Source of the DNA: Planctomycetota bacterium
GTDB lineage: Bacteria > Planctomycetota > MHYJ01 > WSZJ01 > JACPWG01
DNA length: 58,352 nucleotides
Direction: 5' to 3'
Assembly: GCA_016197205.1 (NCBI GenBank)
Contig: JACPWG010000115.1
Location: 1 to 58,352 of the forward strand
Made by a program: the position numbers and the translations under genes. Under the pieces are notes generated by a model, which saw only the letters and a list, made by a program, of their open reading frames with translations, ran no database searches and was not told the DNA's origin. Shown here in pieces: positions 41,601-49,807 of the stretch. The stretch's first letter is position 1. Every line of letters begins with the position of its first letter.

Positions 41601-43211
41601 GGCGACCCGCGGGGCGACTTCGACCGCGCGGAAGCGGACCTGGGCGACGTCCTTCGTCGGGACCCGGGCCTGAGCGCGGCGTACGAACATCGCTCGTTGT
41701 TGCGCATCGCACGGGCCGCCACGGACGCGGCGCGGGGAGCCGACCCGTCGGCGTCGTACCGGCTCGCGCTCGCGGACGTCGACGAGGCGCTTCGCCGCCT
41801 ACCGCGTCACGTGCGAGCGCTCGACGATCGCGCGAAGGCCCGCCTGGGCCTCGCCGAGCTCGAGGCCTTGCGCGGGAAGGATGCTCGCGAGTTGCTGCTG
41901 CAGGCGCTCGCGGACCTGGATGCGTCCGTCCGGCTGCGGCCCGACCGCGTAGAGGCCTATGTCGAGCGCGTAAGCGTGCGCGTGGCCCTGGGCCAGGCGG
42001 CGCAAGCGACCGGCGGGGACCCGCGGCCGGAGTACGCCCACGCGCTCGCGGACGCGGACGAGGCGCTGCGGCGCGCGCCCGGCCTGCCGAACGCCGCGAA
42101 CGCCCGCGCGCACGCGAAGCTCGCGATGGCCCAGGCCGACGCGGTGCGCGGCGCGGATCCTTGCGCCTGGTGCGACGGCGTCCTGTCGGACACGGCCCTG
42201 GCCCTCGCGCGGAGTCCGGGCCTCTTCGCCGCGCTCTTGTTCCGGGCCCAGGCCCTGCTCCTCCGCGCGGACGCCCTGGCGGCTCGAGGGGCGGACCCGG
42301 CGGCGGACCTGGCCCAGGTCCTGGCGGACATGGAGGAGGCGCTGCGGCGAACGCCCGGGAACACGGTCGCGAACCGATTCCGCGCCTTCACCCTGCTGCG
42401 GCAGGTGGAGGCGGAGGCGCGCGGCGGCGCGGATCCACGGCCCACGTGCGCCCGCGCGCTGGAGGCCTTCGACAAGGCCGTGCGCGCGGACGACGGGGAC
42501 GCGGAGGTCCATGGCGGCCGGGGCGTGACGTGGAGGCGGCTCGGGGATGCCGAACGCGCGCGGGGCGGCGATGCGACGGCCGCATGGGCGAACGCTGCGC
42601 GAGACTTCTCGACGGCCATCCAGCGCAATCCGAACGCGTGGGCCGTTCGAGCCAACTTCGGGCAGTTGCTGGAAGCGATGGGCCGGGTCGCCGACGCGGT
42701 GACGGAGTACGAAACCGCGCTGCGCGTGCAGCCCGGCATGCCCGCCGTCGAGACGTTGCTCGCGCGAGCGCGCGCCACGCTTGCGGCCGCGGGGGCGGGC
42801 GCTGCGCCGGCCGGAGGCGTGCCCGGCTGGGCGCGTGGCGCGGCCGAGGGCTCGCGCGCGATCCGGGAGGGAGACTACGCCAGGGCTCGCCCTCTCTACG
42901 AAACCGCGCTCGCCGCGGCGGGCGCGGCCGTGCCGAGCGACGCCGGCCGGCGGGCGCTGCTCGCGGAGGCCCACTACAACCTCGCGTGCGTCTACGCGCT
43001 CAACTCCGACGGGCGCGCCGGTCCTTCGTCCGCGCGCGGGCCGGTCCCGCCGGCCGACGAAGCCGCCCGGCTTCGCGAGCTCGCCTTCAGCCATCTCCGG
43101 GCCGCGATCGAACTTGGCTATGCCGACGCGGCGCAATTCGCCCAGGACGCCGATCTCGCCCCGCTGCATGGGGACCCGCGCTGGCAGGGGCTGCTCCCCG
43201 GGGGGCGCTGA
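38619..43211 (+). CDS. Giant membrane Ser/Thr kinase with N-terminal TPR module and C-terminal repeat array
   Basis: About 1530 residues. TPR module (about 15-190) shared with the previous gene; Pro-rich linker; kinase (about 243-510) with GQGGMGTVWRA, VALKQI, HRDVKPGN, MDFGLAKA, GTPAYMSPEQARG, all intact; a transmembrane segment (about 550-572, LLLCACGAAAVAAVLATYGF); then a long solenoid. From about residue 930 it has nine TPR-like units of about 48-60 residues, each with an RGxDP-type insert followed by xxALADxDEALRRxPG. The kinase is cytoplasmic and the array probably extracytoplasmic. The start is uncertain: TTG at 38619 gives MSPSFPPLDPP; an ATG at 38484 would translate repeat DNA. Runs of T lie at 38878-38885 and 41029-41035. 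Confidence 0.88.
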   Translation: MSPSFPPLDPPIPLSPDQADRARREAEALLRAGDAAGALQVLRPAFAREPALFLLYPVAADAAAALGLTNEAQLFRKIPVSAPDPWLFFALGMHFTRHERPELGLPFFEHVVRLNPEDEEVATRARRYVGLALQWTGRPAEASRWLEALAAAGLADGPDRADLAECLLSTGAGDRAATVLRQEAPATDLPAASVPAALPVPGHSRFEPTRVPAEPLETLDDRRPSGVLPSGLLGTSPESGGRPFGRYRLLDVLGQGGMGTVWRAWDSELRRVVALKQISGDGTPGEAQVERFLREARLAARLRHPGIVPVYDVGVHEGRRFYTAEYVVGRPLDALLRAPVPLRQALQWTKEVAEALDYAHGEGVVHRDVKPGNVLVDDAGRAHVMDFGLAKAVGVTTAGAAAGDGQAPPPAEELRLTRSGDILGTPAYMSPEQARGETNALGPPGDQFSLGATLYHLLTGRPPFPHAGLLELLTAITGNAPEPPSRLRPDLPRDVETIVLRALEKEPGRRYPSMGEFARDLGRFLEGEPIRARPEAWPSRLARRAQKRRGLLLCACGAAAVAAVLATYGFGARRRAAESDAAAALAKQAEARAAAGLRKGLLAQEVLARWARLAEPIRGMERWYYDSTLSPEERRGGAAAAWGRVDEFLRRTPQDETSQATMKALGGWARRLAGYEDEGLAWMRAASDLDPDLPYGAAMEAMACLSDLLAGQVLPLMATGVGGIELADPAQESAGTAALRRRIEGLLQRAAAPGRIWGDGLERDFRRALSGIRALQDGRYAEAEAALSDVGETAVVQVLETDLLFLRAKARFALGRYEAAGRDLAEVSKARPNQACVLFQAGQLAVATALELERTGGDPRDAYRQAARRFGEVLERRLGDIAALNNRGAVWLALGDNLSGRGEDAQQPYEQALRDFSLTAKLLPGDAVLAYNLGGALLRAADQEAARGQDPDPTFARALAELDRALELAPGLNRARDLRGYVRTRVGERCAERGGDPRGDFDRAEADLGDVLRRDPGLSAAYEHRSLLRIARAATDAARGADPSASYRLALADVDEALRRLPRHVRALDDRAKARLGLAELEALRGKDARELLLQALADLDASVRLRPDRVEAYVERVSVRVALGQAAQATGGDPRPEYAHALADADEALRRAPGLPNAANARAHAKLAMAQADAVRGADPCAWCDGVLSDTALALARSPGLFAALLFRAQALLLRADALAARGADPAADLAQVLADMEEALRRTPGNTVANRFRAFTLLRQVEAEARGGADPRPTCARALEAFDKAVRADDGDAEVHGGRGVTWRRLGDAERARGGDATAAWANAARDFSTAIQRNPNAWAVRANFGQLLEAMGRVADAVTEYETALRVQPGMPAVETLLARARATLAAAGAGAAPAGGVPGWARGAAEGSRAIREGDYARARPLYETALAAAGAAVPSDAGRRALLAEAHYNLACVYALNSDGRAGPSSARGPVPPADEAARLRELAFSHLRAAIELGYADAAQFAQDADLAPLHGDPRWQGLLPGGR

Positions 43212-43337
43212 GCGTCCGCGCCGGAAGCGCCTCCCATTTTCGCGGGCTCACCAGCGCCGGCGTCGCGTTGCCGAAGTCCAGACAAGATGCCTGGAACGCG
43301 ACCGGAGCCCCTCTTGCCGCAAGCCGGCCTTGCGCAG

Positions 43338-45803
43338 TCATGCGCGCGGTTCGCCCGCTACCCCCCCCCCGCCCCGGGGCGCATCCAGGATCTCCCGGAC
43401 CTTGCTCGCGAGCGTCGCGACGCGGAAGGGCTTCTGCAGAAACGCGAGACCGCCCGCGAGCACGCCGTGACGGTCGATCGCCTCTCGCGTGTAGCCGGAG
43501 ACGTAGAGCACGCGCAGCTCCTTCCGCTCCCGGAGCAGTTGGTCCGCGAGCTCGCGGCCGCCCAACCGCGGCATCACGACGTCCGTCAGGAGCAGGTGCA
43601 GCGCTCCGGCGTGCGCACGGGCCACGCGCAGCCCGTCCTCCCCGTCGACCGCTTCCAGGACCGTGTAGCCCCGTTGCCGCAAGCCCTCGCCCGCGATCGC
43701 GCGGACCATCGGTTCGTCTTCCACGAGCAGCACCGTCTCGCTCCCTCCCGGAGGCGGCGCCGGAACGGCGACGGGCGGCTCCTCCTTCCCGTGCTCGCCC
43801 CCCCGCGGCAGCAGCACGCGAAACGTGCTCCCCTTGCCGGGTTCGCTCGTGACGCCGATGTGGCCGTTGTTCTGCCGCACGATGCCGTAGCAGGTCGCCA
43901 GCCCGAGCCCCGTGCCTTTGTCCGGGCCTTTGGTGGTGAAAAACGGTTCGAAGAGCTGCTTCAACACCTTTTCGCTCATGCCGACGCCCGTGTCCACGAC
44001 GGCAAGGGACACGTACGGCCCGGGCACGAGGTCGGGGAACCGGGCCGCCTCCTCCGGGCCCAGCACGACATTGCTCGTTTCGAGCCGGAGCTGCCCGCCT
44101 TTCGGCATCGCGTCCCGCGCATTCATCACGAGGTTCAGCACGACCTGTTCGAGTTGCCCCGGATCCGCCCGGACCTCTCCGAGGTCGGGGGCCCTCGACA
44201 CGAGGAGCTGATAGTCCTCCCCGAGCAGATGCCGGAGCAGGCTTTCCATCCTCAAGGTCAGGTCGTTGAGCTGCACGCGCTTCGGCTCGATCATCTGCCT
44301 CCGCGCGAAGGCCAGGAGCTGCTGGGTCAGGCTCGCTCCCCGTTCCGCGCTCCGGCGAATGTGCGCCAGGTGGTCGCGCACGGGATCCTCCGGGCGCAGG
44401 TCTCCCGCCGCGAGCTCCGCGTAGCCGAGGACGGCCGTGAGGAGATTGTTGAACTCGTGCGCGACCCCGCCCGCCAGGCGGCCGATACTCTCCATTTTTT
44501 GCGACTGCAGCAGCCGCTCTTCCAGCCGCTTTCGCTCCTCGATTTCGACGAGGAGCAGCTCGTTCGCACGCGTCAGCTCCGCCGTCCGCTGCGCGACGCG
44601 CAGCTCGAGGGCGTCGTGCGCTGCCCGCAGTTGTTCCTCCGCCCGCGTCCGCTCGAGCACGGCCTGCCGCAGCGACTCGTTCGCCTCCCGCAGCTCCGCG
44701 GTGCGTTCGAGGACCAGCCGCTCGATGCGCTCGCTCCGCCGGAGGTTGCCGAGCATGTGCGCGACGAACGCCGCGGTGCAGACGAGCACGCTCACCAGCG
44801 CCCACCAGGGCTGGGCGCGATGCTCCTCCGCGCGATACTCGGGCCCGGGCGCGGCCACGACGCGCCACTGTCGCCCGCCGACTTCCAGCGTCGCGGAGTG
44901 CCGGAGCAGGCCGGGCTTCGCTGCCTCGCCGTCCGGCAGGAAAGGGCCGGGGCGCCGGCCCGCGCGTGCCGCGGAGTGGTACAGGTACCGTTCCGAGTCG
45001 GCCGCGGACGCGTCCAAGAGCGTGACGTCGATGCCCTGGGGCTCCAGGTGGCCCAGGGCCTCCTCGGCCAGGTCCCCGATCCGAAAGACCCCGAGCACGA
45101 AGCCCTGCAATGCCGCCGGGCGCTCTTCGACCGACTCCACCGCCGAGGCCCGAGCGTACACCGGCCGAAAAAGGAGCACGCTGTACCGGTCCGACGTCTC
45201 TTCGACCAGGATGATCCGATCGGTCGTCACGATGCGGCCGGTGTCCCGCGCGCGCTCCAGCGCGGCACGCCGTTTCGGCTCCGAGCCGAGATCGAAACCC
45301 AACGCGATCCCGTTCCCGACCAAGGGCTCCTGGTAGTAGACCGGGAAGTATTCGGCGCTCGGAGCCGCCCGGATCATCACGCCCTGCCGCAGCCTTTGCG
45401 TGAACTGAAAGGCCGGGTAGCCGTCCTTGCGCGCGGCCTCCTCGTACTCCTGCCGGCGGGCCTCCGGTACGCGGGGAATCCATTCGAGCGAACTGATGCC
45501 CGAGTGCCGAAGGAGCTTCGGCGCGGCGAAGGTCTTCCAGCCCGACCGGTCGAAGCTCGGGGAGGACGCATAGAACTCGCCGAGGGTTTCCATTTGCTCG
45601 AGATAGGACTGGACCGTCGCGCGGAGGGCGGACACGCGGTCCCTCGCCGCGAGCGTGAAGGCGGCGGCCGCCGCCTCCTGATCCCAGAGACGCGTGGTGG
45701 CGAAGGCCGCCAGCGCCAGGCCGAGGCCGAGCGCTGCCACCGCCGTGATCGGCAGGTGCCCCGGGTGAAGCGCGATGCGAAGCCGCGTGTCGAGTACCGG
45801 CAT
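43338..45803 (-). CDS. CHASE-domain hybrid sensor histidine kinase
   Basis: A protein of 821 residues. TM1 (about 18-38), a periplasmic CHASE domain (about 70-270; ISSLEWIPRVPEARRQEYE, GYPAFQFTQR, YFPVYYQEPLVGNGIALGFD, SVLLFRPVY), TM2 (about 335-355), a coiled coil, DHp with His in GGVAHEFNNLL, the ATPase domain with NLVMNARDAMP, VDTGVGM and GTGLGLATCYGIV, and a C-terminal receiver (about 690-805; VLLVEDEPMVRA, Asp in LLLTDVVMPRLGG, KPF). The AHEFNNLL box is typical of hybrid kinases. No output gene is adjacent, so it may feed the single receivers at 26-32 kb. The ligand of CHASE is unknown. Confidence 0.93.
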   Translation of the reverse strand: MPVLDTRLRIALHPGHLPITAVAALGLGLALAAFATTRLWDQEAAAAAFTLAARDRVSALRATVQSYLEQMETLGEFYASSPSFDRSGWKTFAAPKLLRHSGISSLEWIPRVPEARRQEYEEAARKDGYPAFQFTQRLRQGVMIRAAPSAEYFPVYYQEPLVGNGIALGFDLGSEPKRRAALERARDTGRIVTTDRIILVEETSDRYSVLLFRPVYARASAVESVEERPAALQGFVLGVFRIGDLAEEALGHLEPQGIDVTLLDASAADSERYLYHSAARAGRRPGPFLPDGEAAKPGLLRHSATLEVGGRQWRVVAAPGPEYRAEEHRAQPWWALVSVLVCTAAFVAHMLGNLRRSERIERLVLERTAELREANESLRQAVLERTRAEEQLRAAHDALELRVAQRTAELTRANELLLVEIEERKRLEERLLQSQKMESIGRLAGGVAHEFNNLLTAVLGYAELAAGDLRPEDPVRDHLAHIRRSAERGASLTQQLLAFARRQMIEPKRVQLNDLTLRMESLLRHLLGEDYQLLVSRAPDLGEVRADPGQLEQVVLNLVMNARDAMPKGGQLRLETSNVVLGPEEAARFPDLVPGPYVSLAVVDTGVGMSEKVLKQLFEPFFTTKGPDKGTGLGLATCYGIVRQNNGHIGVTSEPGKGSTFRVLLPRGGEHGKEEPPVAVPAPPPGGSETVLLVEDEPMVRAIAGEGLRQRGYTVLEAVDGEDGLRVARAHAGALHLLLTDVVMPRLGGRELADQLLRERKELRVLYVSGYTREAIDRHGVLAGGLAFLQKPFRVATLASKVREILDAPRGGGGVAGEPRA

Positions 45804-45846
45804 GCGGGTGGGTCCTCAGAACGGTGAGCCGCAGGGAGCGCGCCTC

Positions 45847-46062
45847 TCAGCGCGCCGGGGCGAGCGGAATCGACGGTTCACCGAAGAGCGTGAACTTCAT
45901 CCCCTGGAAAAAGCTGCTCGCGGGGTACCCGTCCGGCGGCGGTGCGAGCTGCGCGAACTTTCCCGCGGCCTGCTCGTGCGCGAGGGCGCGACTCCAGGCG
46001 TCGCCGAGGCAGGGCGCTGGTGTGGGACGGTCGGCGTCGGTCGATCTCGGATCATGCCAAAA
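45847..46062 (-). pseudogene. Remnant of a secreted peptidase C25-like C-terminus
   Basis: About 70 codons reading GDAWSRALAHEQAAGKFAQL, then FFQGMKFTLFGEPSIPLAP and a stop. A closing FTLFGDPSLPL-type motif after a GDAW helix resembles the end of gingipain-like (C25) catalytic domains. Upstream the frame runs into noncoding DNA and an inverted family C repeat (46155-46207), so only the 3' end survives. The family call is tentative. Confidence 0.4.
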
Positions 46063-46154
46063 GCCGGGGCCGGACGCAAGCGTCGCGATGCCGCCGACCC
46101 GAGGACGCGAAGGACGAGCCGCCGAAGACGCCGAACACACCGAAGGACGAACGC

Positions 46155-46551
46155 TACCGAACCGCGACCGTGAGGGAGCGGTCTCAGCGTATCCGACGTT
46201 TCCCTCGGCTTCAACCTCACCGGAGATCGGTGAAGGACGAACCGCGCAATTCGCCGGTCTTGCCGGTGCTCTAACCGGGAATTCGCGGAGTCGTCGCCAC
46301 TCGTGGTTGGCGCCCGCGCAAAAATAACTGCGCAGACACGGACCTCGAGGCTCCTGGGCGCGCGGCCCTCTGGGCCGCGCTGCGCGGGCCGGAGGCCCGC
46401 GCCCCCAGGCATCGGTCGATCCACGAAAGTGTAAAGTGATTCTTGCGCGGGCGCTTGGACCGTTGCCGAACGAGGGCGGGACTCAACCCTGGCGAATCGA
46501 AGGACGCGCTGAGAGCGCTCCCTCACGGTCGCGGTTCCGTTGGGCCGCGCA
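46155..46551. repeat. Repeat cluster: family C inverted, MITE-like B copy 2, family C
   Basis: Family C inverted (46155-46207), MITE-like family B copy 2 (46314-46448, about 95 percent like copy 1 by eye), then family C in direct orientation (46483-46551). The B element is thus flanked by two opposed C units. There is no gene. Confidence 0.7.
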
Positions 46552-46561
46552 TCCCGGGCCC

Positions 46562-47986
46562 TCATCTCCGGAACTCGATCTTCCGCACCTCCTGCTCCGC
46601 GATCTCCTCCACGGTCTGCCCGACGCGCACCCGGTACACGCGGCTCCCGAACTCGAGCAGCTCCCCCTCGACCCTCCGGCCGTCCTTGCGCACGACGATG
46701 ACGGGCACCGCGGGACGCGCGAGCGCCACGCGGGCGGCCAGCTCCGCCTTCTCCCTCGTCCACGTCCGCGCATCGCGCGCCGCCCGCATCGTCCGCTCGA
46801 GACGGTCGTGGATCGGCGCGGGCGGCGCCGCGAGCGTGAGGGCCCAGTTCCGATACTCGTCCGCTCGCTCCGACAGCCCTCTCGCTTCGTAGCAGAGCGA
46901 CAACCCGAGATGGAAGACCGCGTTGTCCGGCTCCTCGTGCACCGCGTGCTGCACGAACGGCAGTCCGTCCATCTCTTCGCGCGCCCCGCATTCGCGGAAC
47001 GCCTCGAGCAGGATGCCGAGGTCGAAGTAGAACGACGGCCGCGGCCCCTTCGATACCTTGCCGTACAGCGTCGCGAGGCTGAACTCGCGCGTGAAGTCCC
47101 GCATCCGCGCGAGCGCGTGGTCGTCGAGGGCCAGCGCCTTCCCCCCCACCGTCGAGAGGTAGACGGCCAGCCGGCGGAGGGTTTCCAGGTGGAGGAGCGG
47201 GTCCTCGCCATCGCCCCCCAGCACGATCCGCGCGCGCCCCTCGAGGTCCGGGGCCGCGCGCCCCTCGGGTCCGAGCGCGGCCGGGTCGATGCCACGCAAG
47301 CCGCCTTTCCAGGGGAGCGTGGGTTTGCCGCCATCGTCGAACTCGAGGTCGAGGAGGGGGTGGGAAGGCGCGGCCCAGCCGCACGACCGCGCAGGATCTG
47401 CCGCTTGCGCCCAGGAACGGCGCGGAAGCACCGGCCGCGACAGCAGCTCTTCCGTGGGCTCGAGCCCGTCCGGCAACGCGAGCTGCTCCAACCGCACGAG
47501 CCCTTCGCCGGACGCGCTGACGAGCCGGAAGCGCTCCCGGCCCAACTCGAGCAGGAACAGGTCCGCCGAGGGAAGGACGCGTCCGCCGAGGGAGAATTCG
47601 CGACCGGCCGCCGCGAGCAGGACCTGGCCCGACTTGCCGGTCGGCGTCATGAAGCAACTGCCTGCGGAAAGCGTCGGCACCTCCAGGAGCCGCGGGGCGC
47701 CCATGGGCTCGTCGGCGGGAACGATTTCCAGCCGATTCACTTCCCGTCGAAACGTGATCGCCGTCAGCTCCGGCTCCGGCCCGAGACCGCCGACCGACAC
47801 CTTCAACGTACGAAAGGCCGCATCGCCGTCCCTCCGGGTCGAGGGCTCCACGAGGAAACGCACGGTGCGCCCCTGGGCGGTTACGTACTCCCAGGTGCGA
47901 CCGGGGAGCGCTTCCTGCGGGTTTCCCCAGAGGAGGAAGAAGGCGACGAGCAGTTCGACGATCGTTCCGGCGTCGGCGGGATTCAT
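46562..47986 (-). CDS. Hypothetical protein with hydrophobic N-terminus and TPR-like region
   Basis: A protein of 474 residues starting MNPADAGTIVELLVAFFLLW, a short hydrophobic segment that may be a signal anchor. The first 230 residues are beta-rich (TWEYVTAQGRTVRFLVEP, LTAITFRREVNRLEIVP); the middle has TPR-like LGLSLCYEARGLSERADEYR; the end (VIVVRKDGRRVEGELLEFGS, YRVRVGQTVEEIAEQEV) resembles a small beta-barrel of the kind seen in secreted solenoid proteins. The start at 47986 was chosen because the longer frame lacks coding character. Function is unknown. Confidence 0.7.
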   Translation of the reverse strand: MNPADAGTIVELLVAFFLLWGNPQEALPGRTWEYVTAQGRTVRFLVEPSTRRDGDAAFRTLKVSVGGLGPEPELTAITFRREVNRLEIVPADEPMGAPRLLEVPTLSAGSCFMTPTGKSGQVLLAAAGREFSLGGRVLPSADLFLLELGRERFRLVSASGEGLVRLEQLALPDGLEPTEELLSRPVLPRRSWAQAADPARSCGWAAPSHPLLDLEFDDGGKPTLPWKGGLRGIDPAALGPEGRAAPDLEGRARIVLGGDGEDPLLHLETLRRLAVYLSTVGGKALALDDHALARMRDFTREFSLATLYGKVSKGPRPSFYFDLGILLEAFRECGAREEMDGLPFVQHAVHEEPDNAVFHLGLSLCYEARGLSERADEYRNWALTLAAPPAPIHDRLERTMRAARDARTWTREKAELAARVALARPAVPVIVVRKDGRRVEGELLEFGSRVYRVRVGQTVEEIAEQEVRKIEFRR

Positions 47987-48140
47987 GGGAGAACGTCCTA
48001 ACAGCGATGCACGAACCCAAACGCGTTGCCGGCTGGAACAAATCCGGTGCCGGGCCGGCCGTGCGCCCACAAAGCGAGGCCCCGGGTGCAACGCGCGCCG
48101 CGAAACGAAGCCGCGGCGGGGCCTGGAGAGGAAAAGCGCC

Positions 48141-49643
48141 TCACGTCGTGGGGAGGTCCGTCCCGTCCGCGAGGCCCCCGGCTGCCGGCGCCGCTGCTTC
48201 CCAGGGCGGCGCGACCAGCCGTCGCTTCCCGTCAGTCGTGCGCTTCAGCCCGGGCTCGTCCAGCCCCGCCCGGTCCCACAGCTTGCACGTCACCTGCTTG
48301 TGCTTTTCGTCGAGCCCCTCGCAGTAGTTCGTGAACACGCAACGCCGCACTTCAGCGCCGCGCCCCAGCCGCACTTTCCGAAACCAGTCCGGGTCCGCGA
48401 GCGATTGCCGGGCCGCCGCCACGACGTCGGCCTCCCCGCGCGCAAGAATCCCCTCGGCCTGTTCGAAACCGTAGATACCGCCCGAGACGACCACGGGCGT
48501 CTTCAACCCCGCGTCCCGGATCGCGCGCCGGATCGGCGCGGCAAACGGCACGTTGCGCCCGAACGGGCCTCGCGGGTCCGAGTAGACCGTCGGCATGCAC
48601 TCGTACCCGCTCTCCCCCGTGTACGGATAAGCGGCCCAGCCCACTTGTGGCTGCTTCGCGTCTTCGAACTTCCCGCCGCGCGACAACGACAGGAAGTCCA
48701 TCCCGGCCTTCGCGAACTCGACGCCGAACCACGTCGCGTCTTCCACGTGGCTGCCCCCCGGGATCACTTCGTCGCTGAGGAAGCGGCAGCCGACGGCGAA
48801 CTTCCTCCCCGCCGCCGCGCGCGCCGCGCGATAGACTTCGAGCGGCAGACGAACGCGATGCTCCCGCGGGCCGCCGTACCCGTCCGGGCGGTCGTTGAGC
48901 GCGGAGAGGAAGGAGGCCATCGTATAGGCGTGCGCGTAGTGCAGTTCGACCCCGTCGAAGCCCGCCTTCTCGGCGCGCGCCGTCGCGGCCGCGAAAATGT
49001 CGGGGAGGACCCGCGGCAGCTCCCGGATGTTCGGACGCTCGATGTCGGTGACGCGTTCGCGGAACCCGAACCGCAGCGACTCCAGCTCCCGCGGCGTGAG
49101 GACCGCTTCCAGCTCCGCCTCCGGCAGCGCGAGCAGCCGCTCCCGGACCTCGTCGTCGGTCTTCGCGACGCCGGCGAGGGCCGCGCGATGCCGGTCGGTC
49201 ACTGCGAGAAAGCGGCGCAAGTACTTTTCTTTTTCCGGGCGGCGCTTGATTGCGAGGAAGTCGATGAGCTGGATCAGGAGTCGCGAATGGCCGCCGCTGG
49301 CGCGCCGGACGGTCTCGACGAGCTGCGTGAGGCCGGGGAGGAAACGATCGTGCCCGATCCGGAGGAGCGGGCCGCTCGGGATGTCGCGCACGCCGGTGGC
49401 CTCGACGACGATCGCCCCGGGCCGGCCGCGGGCGAACCGTTCGTACCAGCCGAGGACCTCCTCGGTGACGAAGCCCTCCTCGGTGGCCCGCCAGGGGACC
49501 ATCGCGGGGACCCACGTCCGCTCCTCGAGCACGATCGGGCCGAGAGCCACGGGGCTGAACCACCGGGCCGCGGCCGCCTCCTCGGCGGTCGGCCAGCGCA
49601 CGTCGGGGATCGGGTGTCGGACGTTATTGGGGGGAAGCCACAT
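48141..49643 (-). CDS. Old-yellow-enzyme family NADH:flavin oxidoreductase
   Basis: A protein of 500 residues with an FMN TIM barrel: FSPVALGPIVLEERTWVPAM at the start, then ARAEKAGFDGVELHYAHAYT with ASFLSALNDRPDGYGG (the H-x-x-H-like substrate site and the conserved NxRxDxYGG loop), VGCRFLSDEV, VVSGGIYGFEQAEGIL and DVVAAARQSLADPDW near the phosphate site. The family reduces activated C=C bonds, for example enoyl or dearomatised CoA thioesters. The C-terminal cysteines (CVFTNYC) do not match the 4Fe-4S motif of dienoyl-CoA reductases. The start at 49643 adjoins ATTGCTGATT repeats. It is downstream of an acyl-CoA dehydrogenase on the same strand. Confidence 0.88.
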   Translation of the reverse strand: MWLPPNNVRHPIPDVRWPTAEEAAAARWFSPVALGPIVLEERTWVPAMVPWRATEEGFVTEEVLGWYERFARGRPGAIVVEATGVRDIPSGPLLRIGHDRFLPGLTQLVETVRRASGGHSRLLIQLIDFLAIKRRPEKEKYLRRFLAVTDRHRAALAGVAKTDDEVRERLLALPEAELEAVLTPRELESLRFGFRERVTDIERPNIRELPRVLPDIFAAATARAEKAGFDGVELHYAHAYTMASFLSALNDRPDGYGGPREHRVRLPLEVYRAARAAAGRKFAVGCRFLSDEVIPGGSHVEDATWFGVEFAKAGMDFLSLSRGGKFEDAKQPQVGWAAYPYTGESGYECMPTVYSDPRGPFGRNVPFAAPIRRAIRDAGLKTPVVVSGGIYGFEQAEGILARGEADVVAAARQSLADPDWFRKVRLGRGAEVRRCVFTNYCEGLDEKHKQVTCKLWDRAGLDEPGLKRTTDGKRRLVAPPWEAAAPAAGGLADGTDLPTT

Positions 49644-49645
49644 GG

Positions 49646-49680
49646 TGGATTGCTGATTGGAGATTGCTGATTGCTGATTG
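49646..49680. repeat. ATTGCTGATT direct repeats upstream of the OYE gene
   Basis: Three to four units of GATTGCTGATTG directly before the start codon at 49643. The same unit forms the 20-bp arms at 34572-34591 and 34759-34778. Confidence 0.6.
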
Positions 49681-49807
49681 GCGACGGCATCGACATCGGA
49701 CCCCGGGGGACATTTTTCCGGTCCGTTCAAGTTGAGCTTTGAAATTTTGCAATTTGAATTTTGAGATCTTCCCGCTCCGTATCTCTCGTTGGGCTCTCTC
49801 TCCACAA

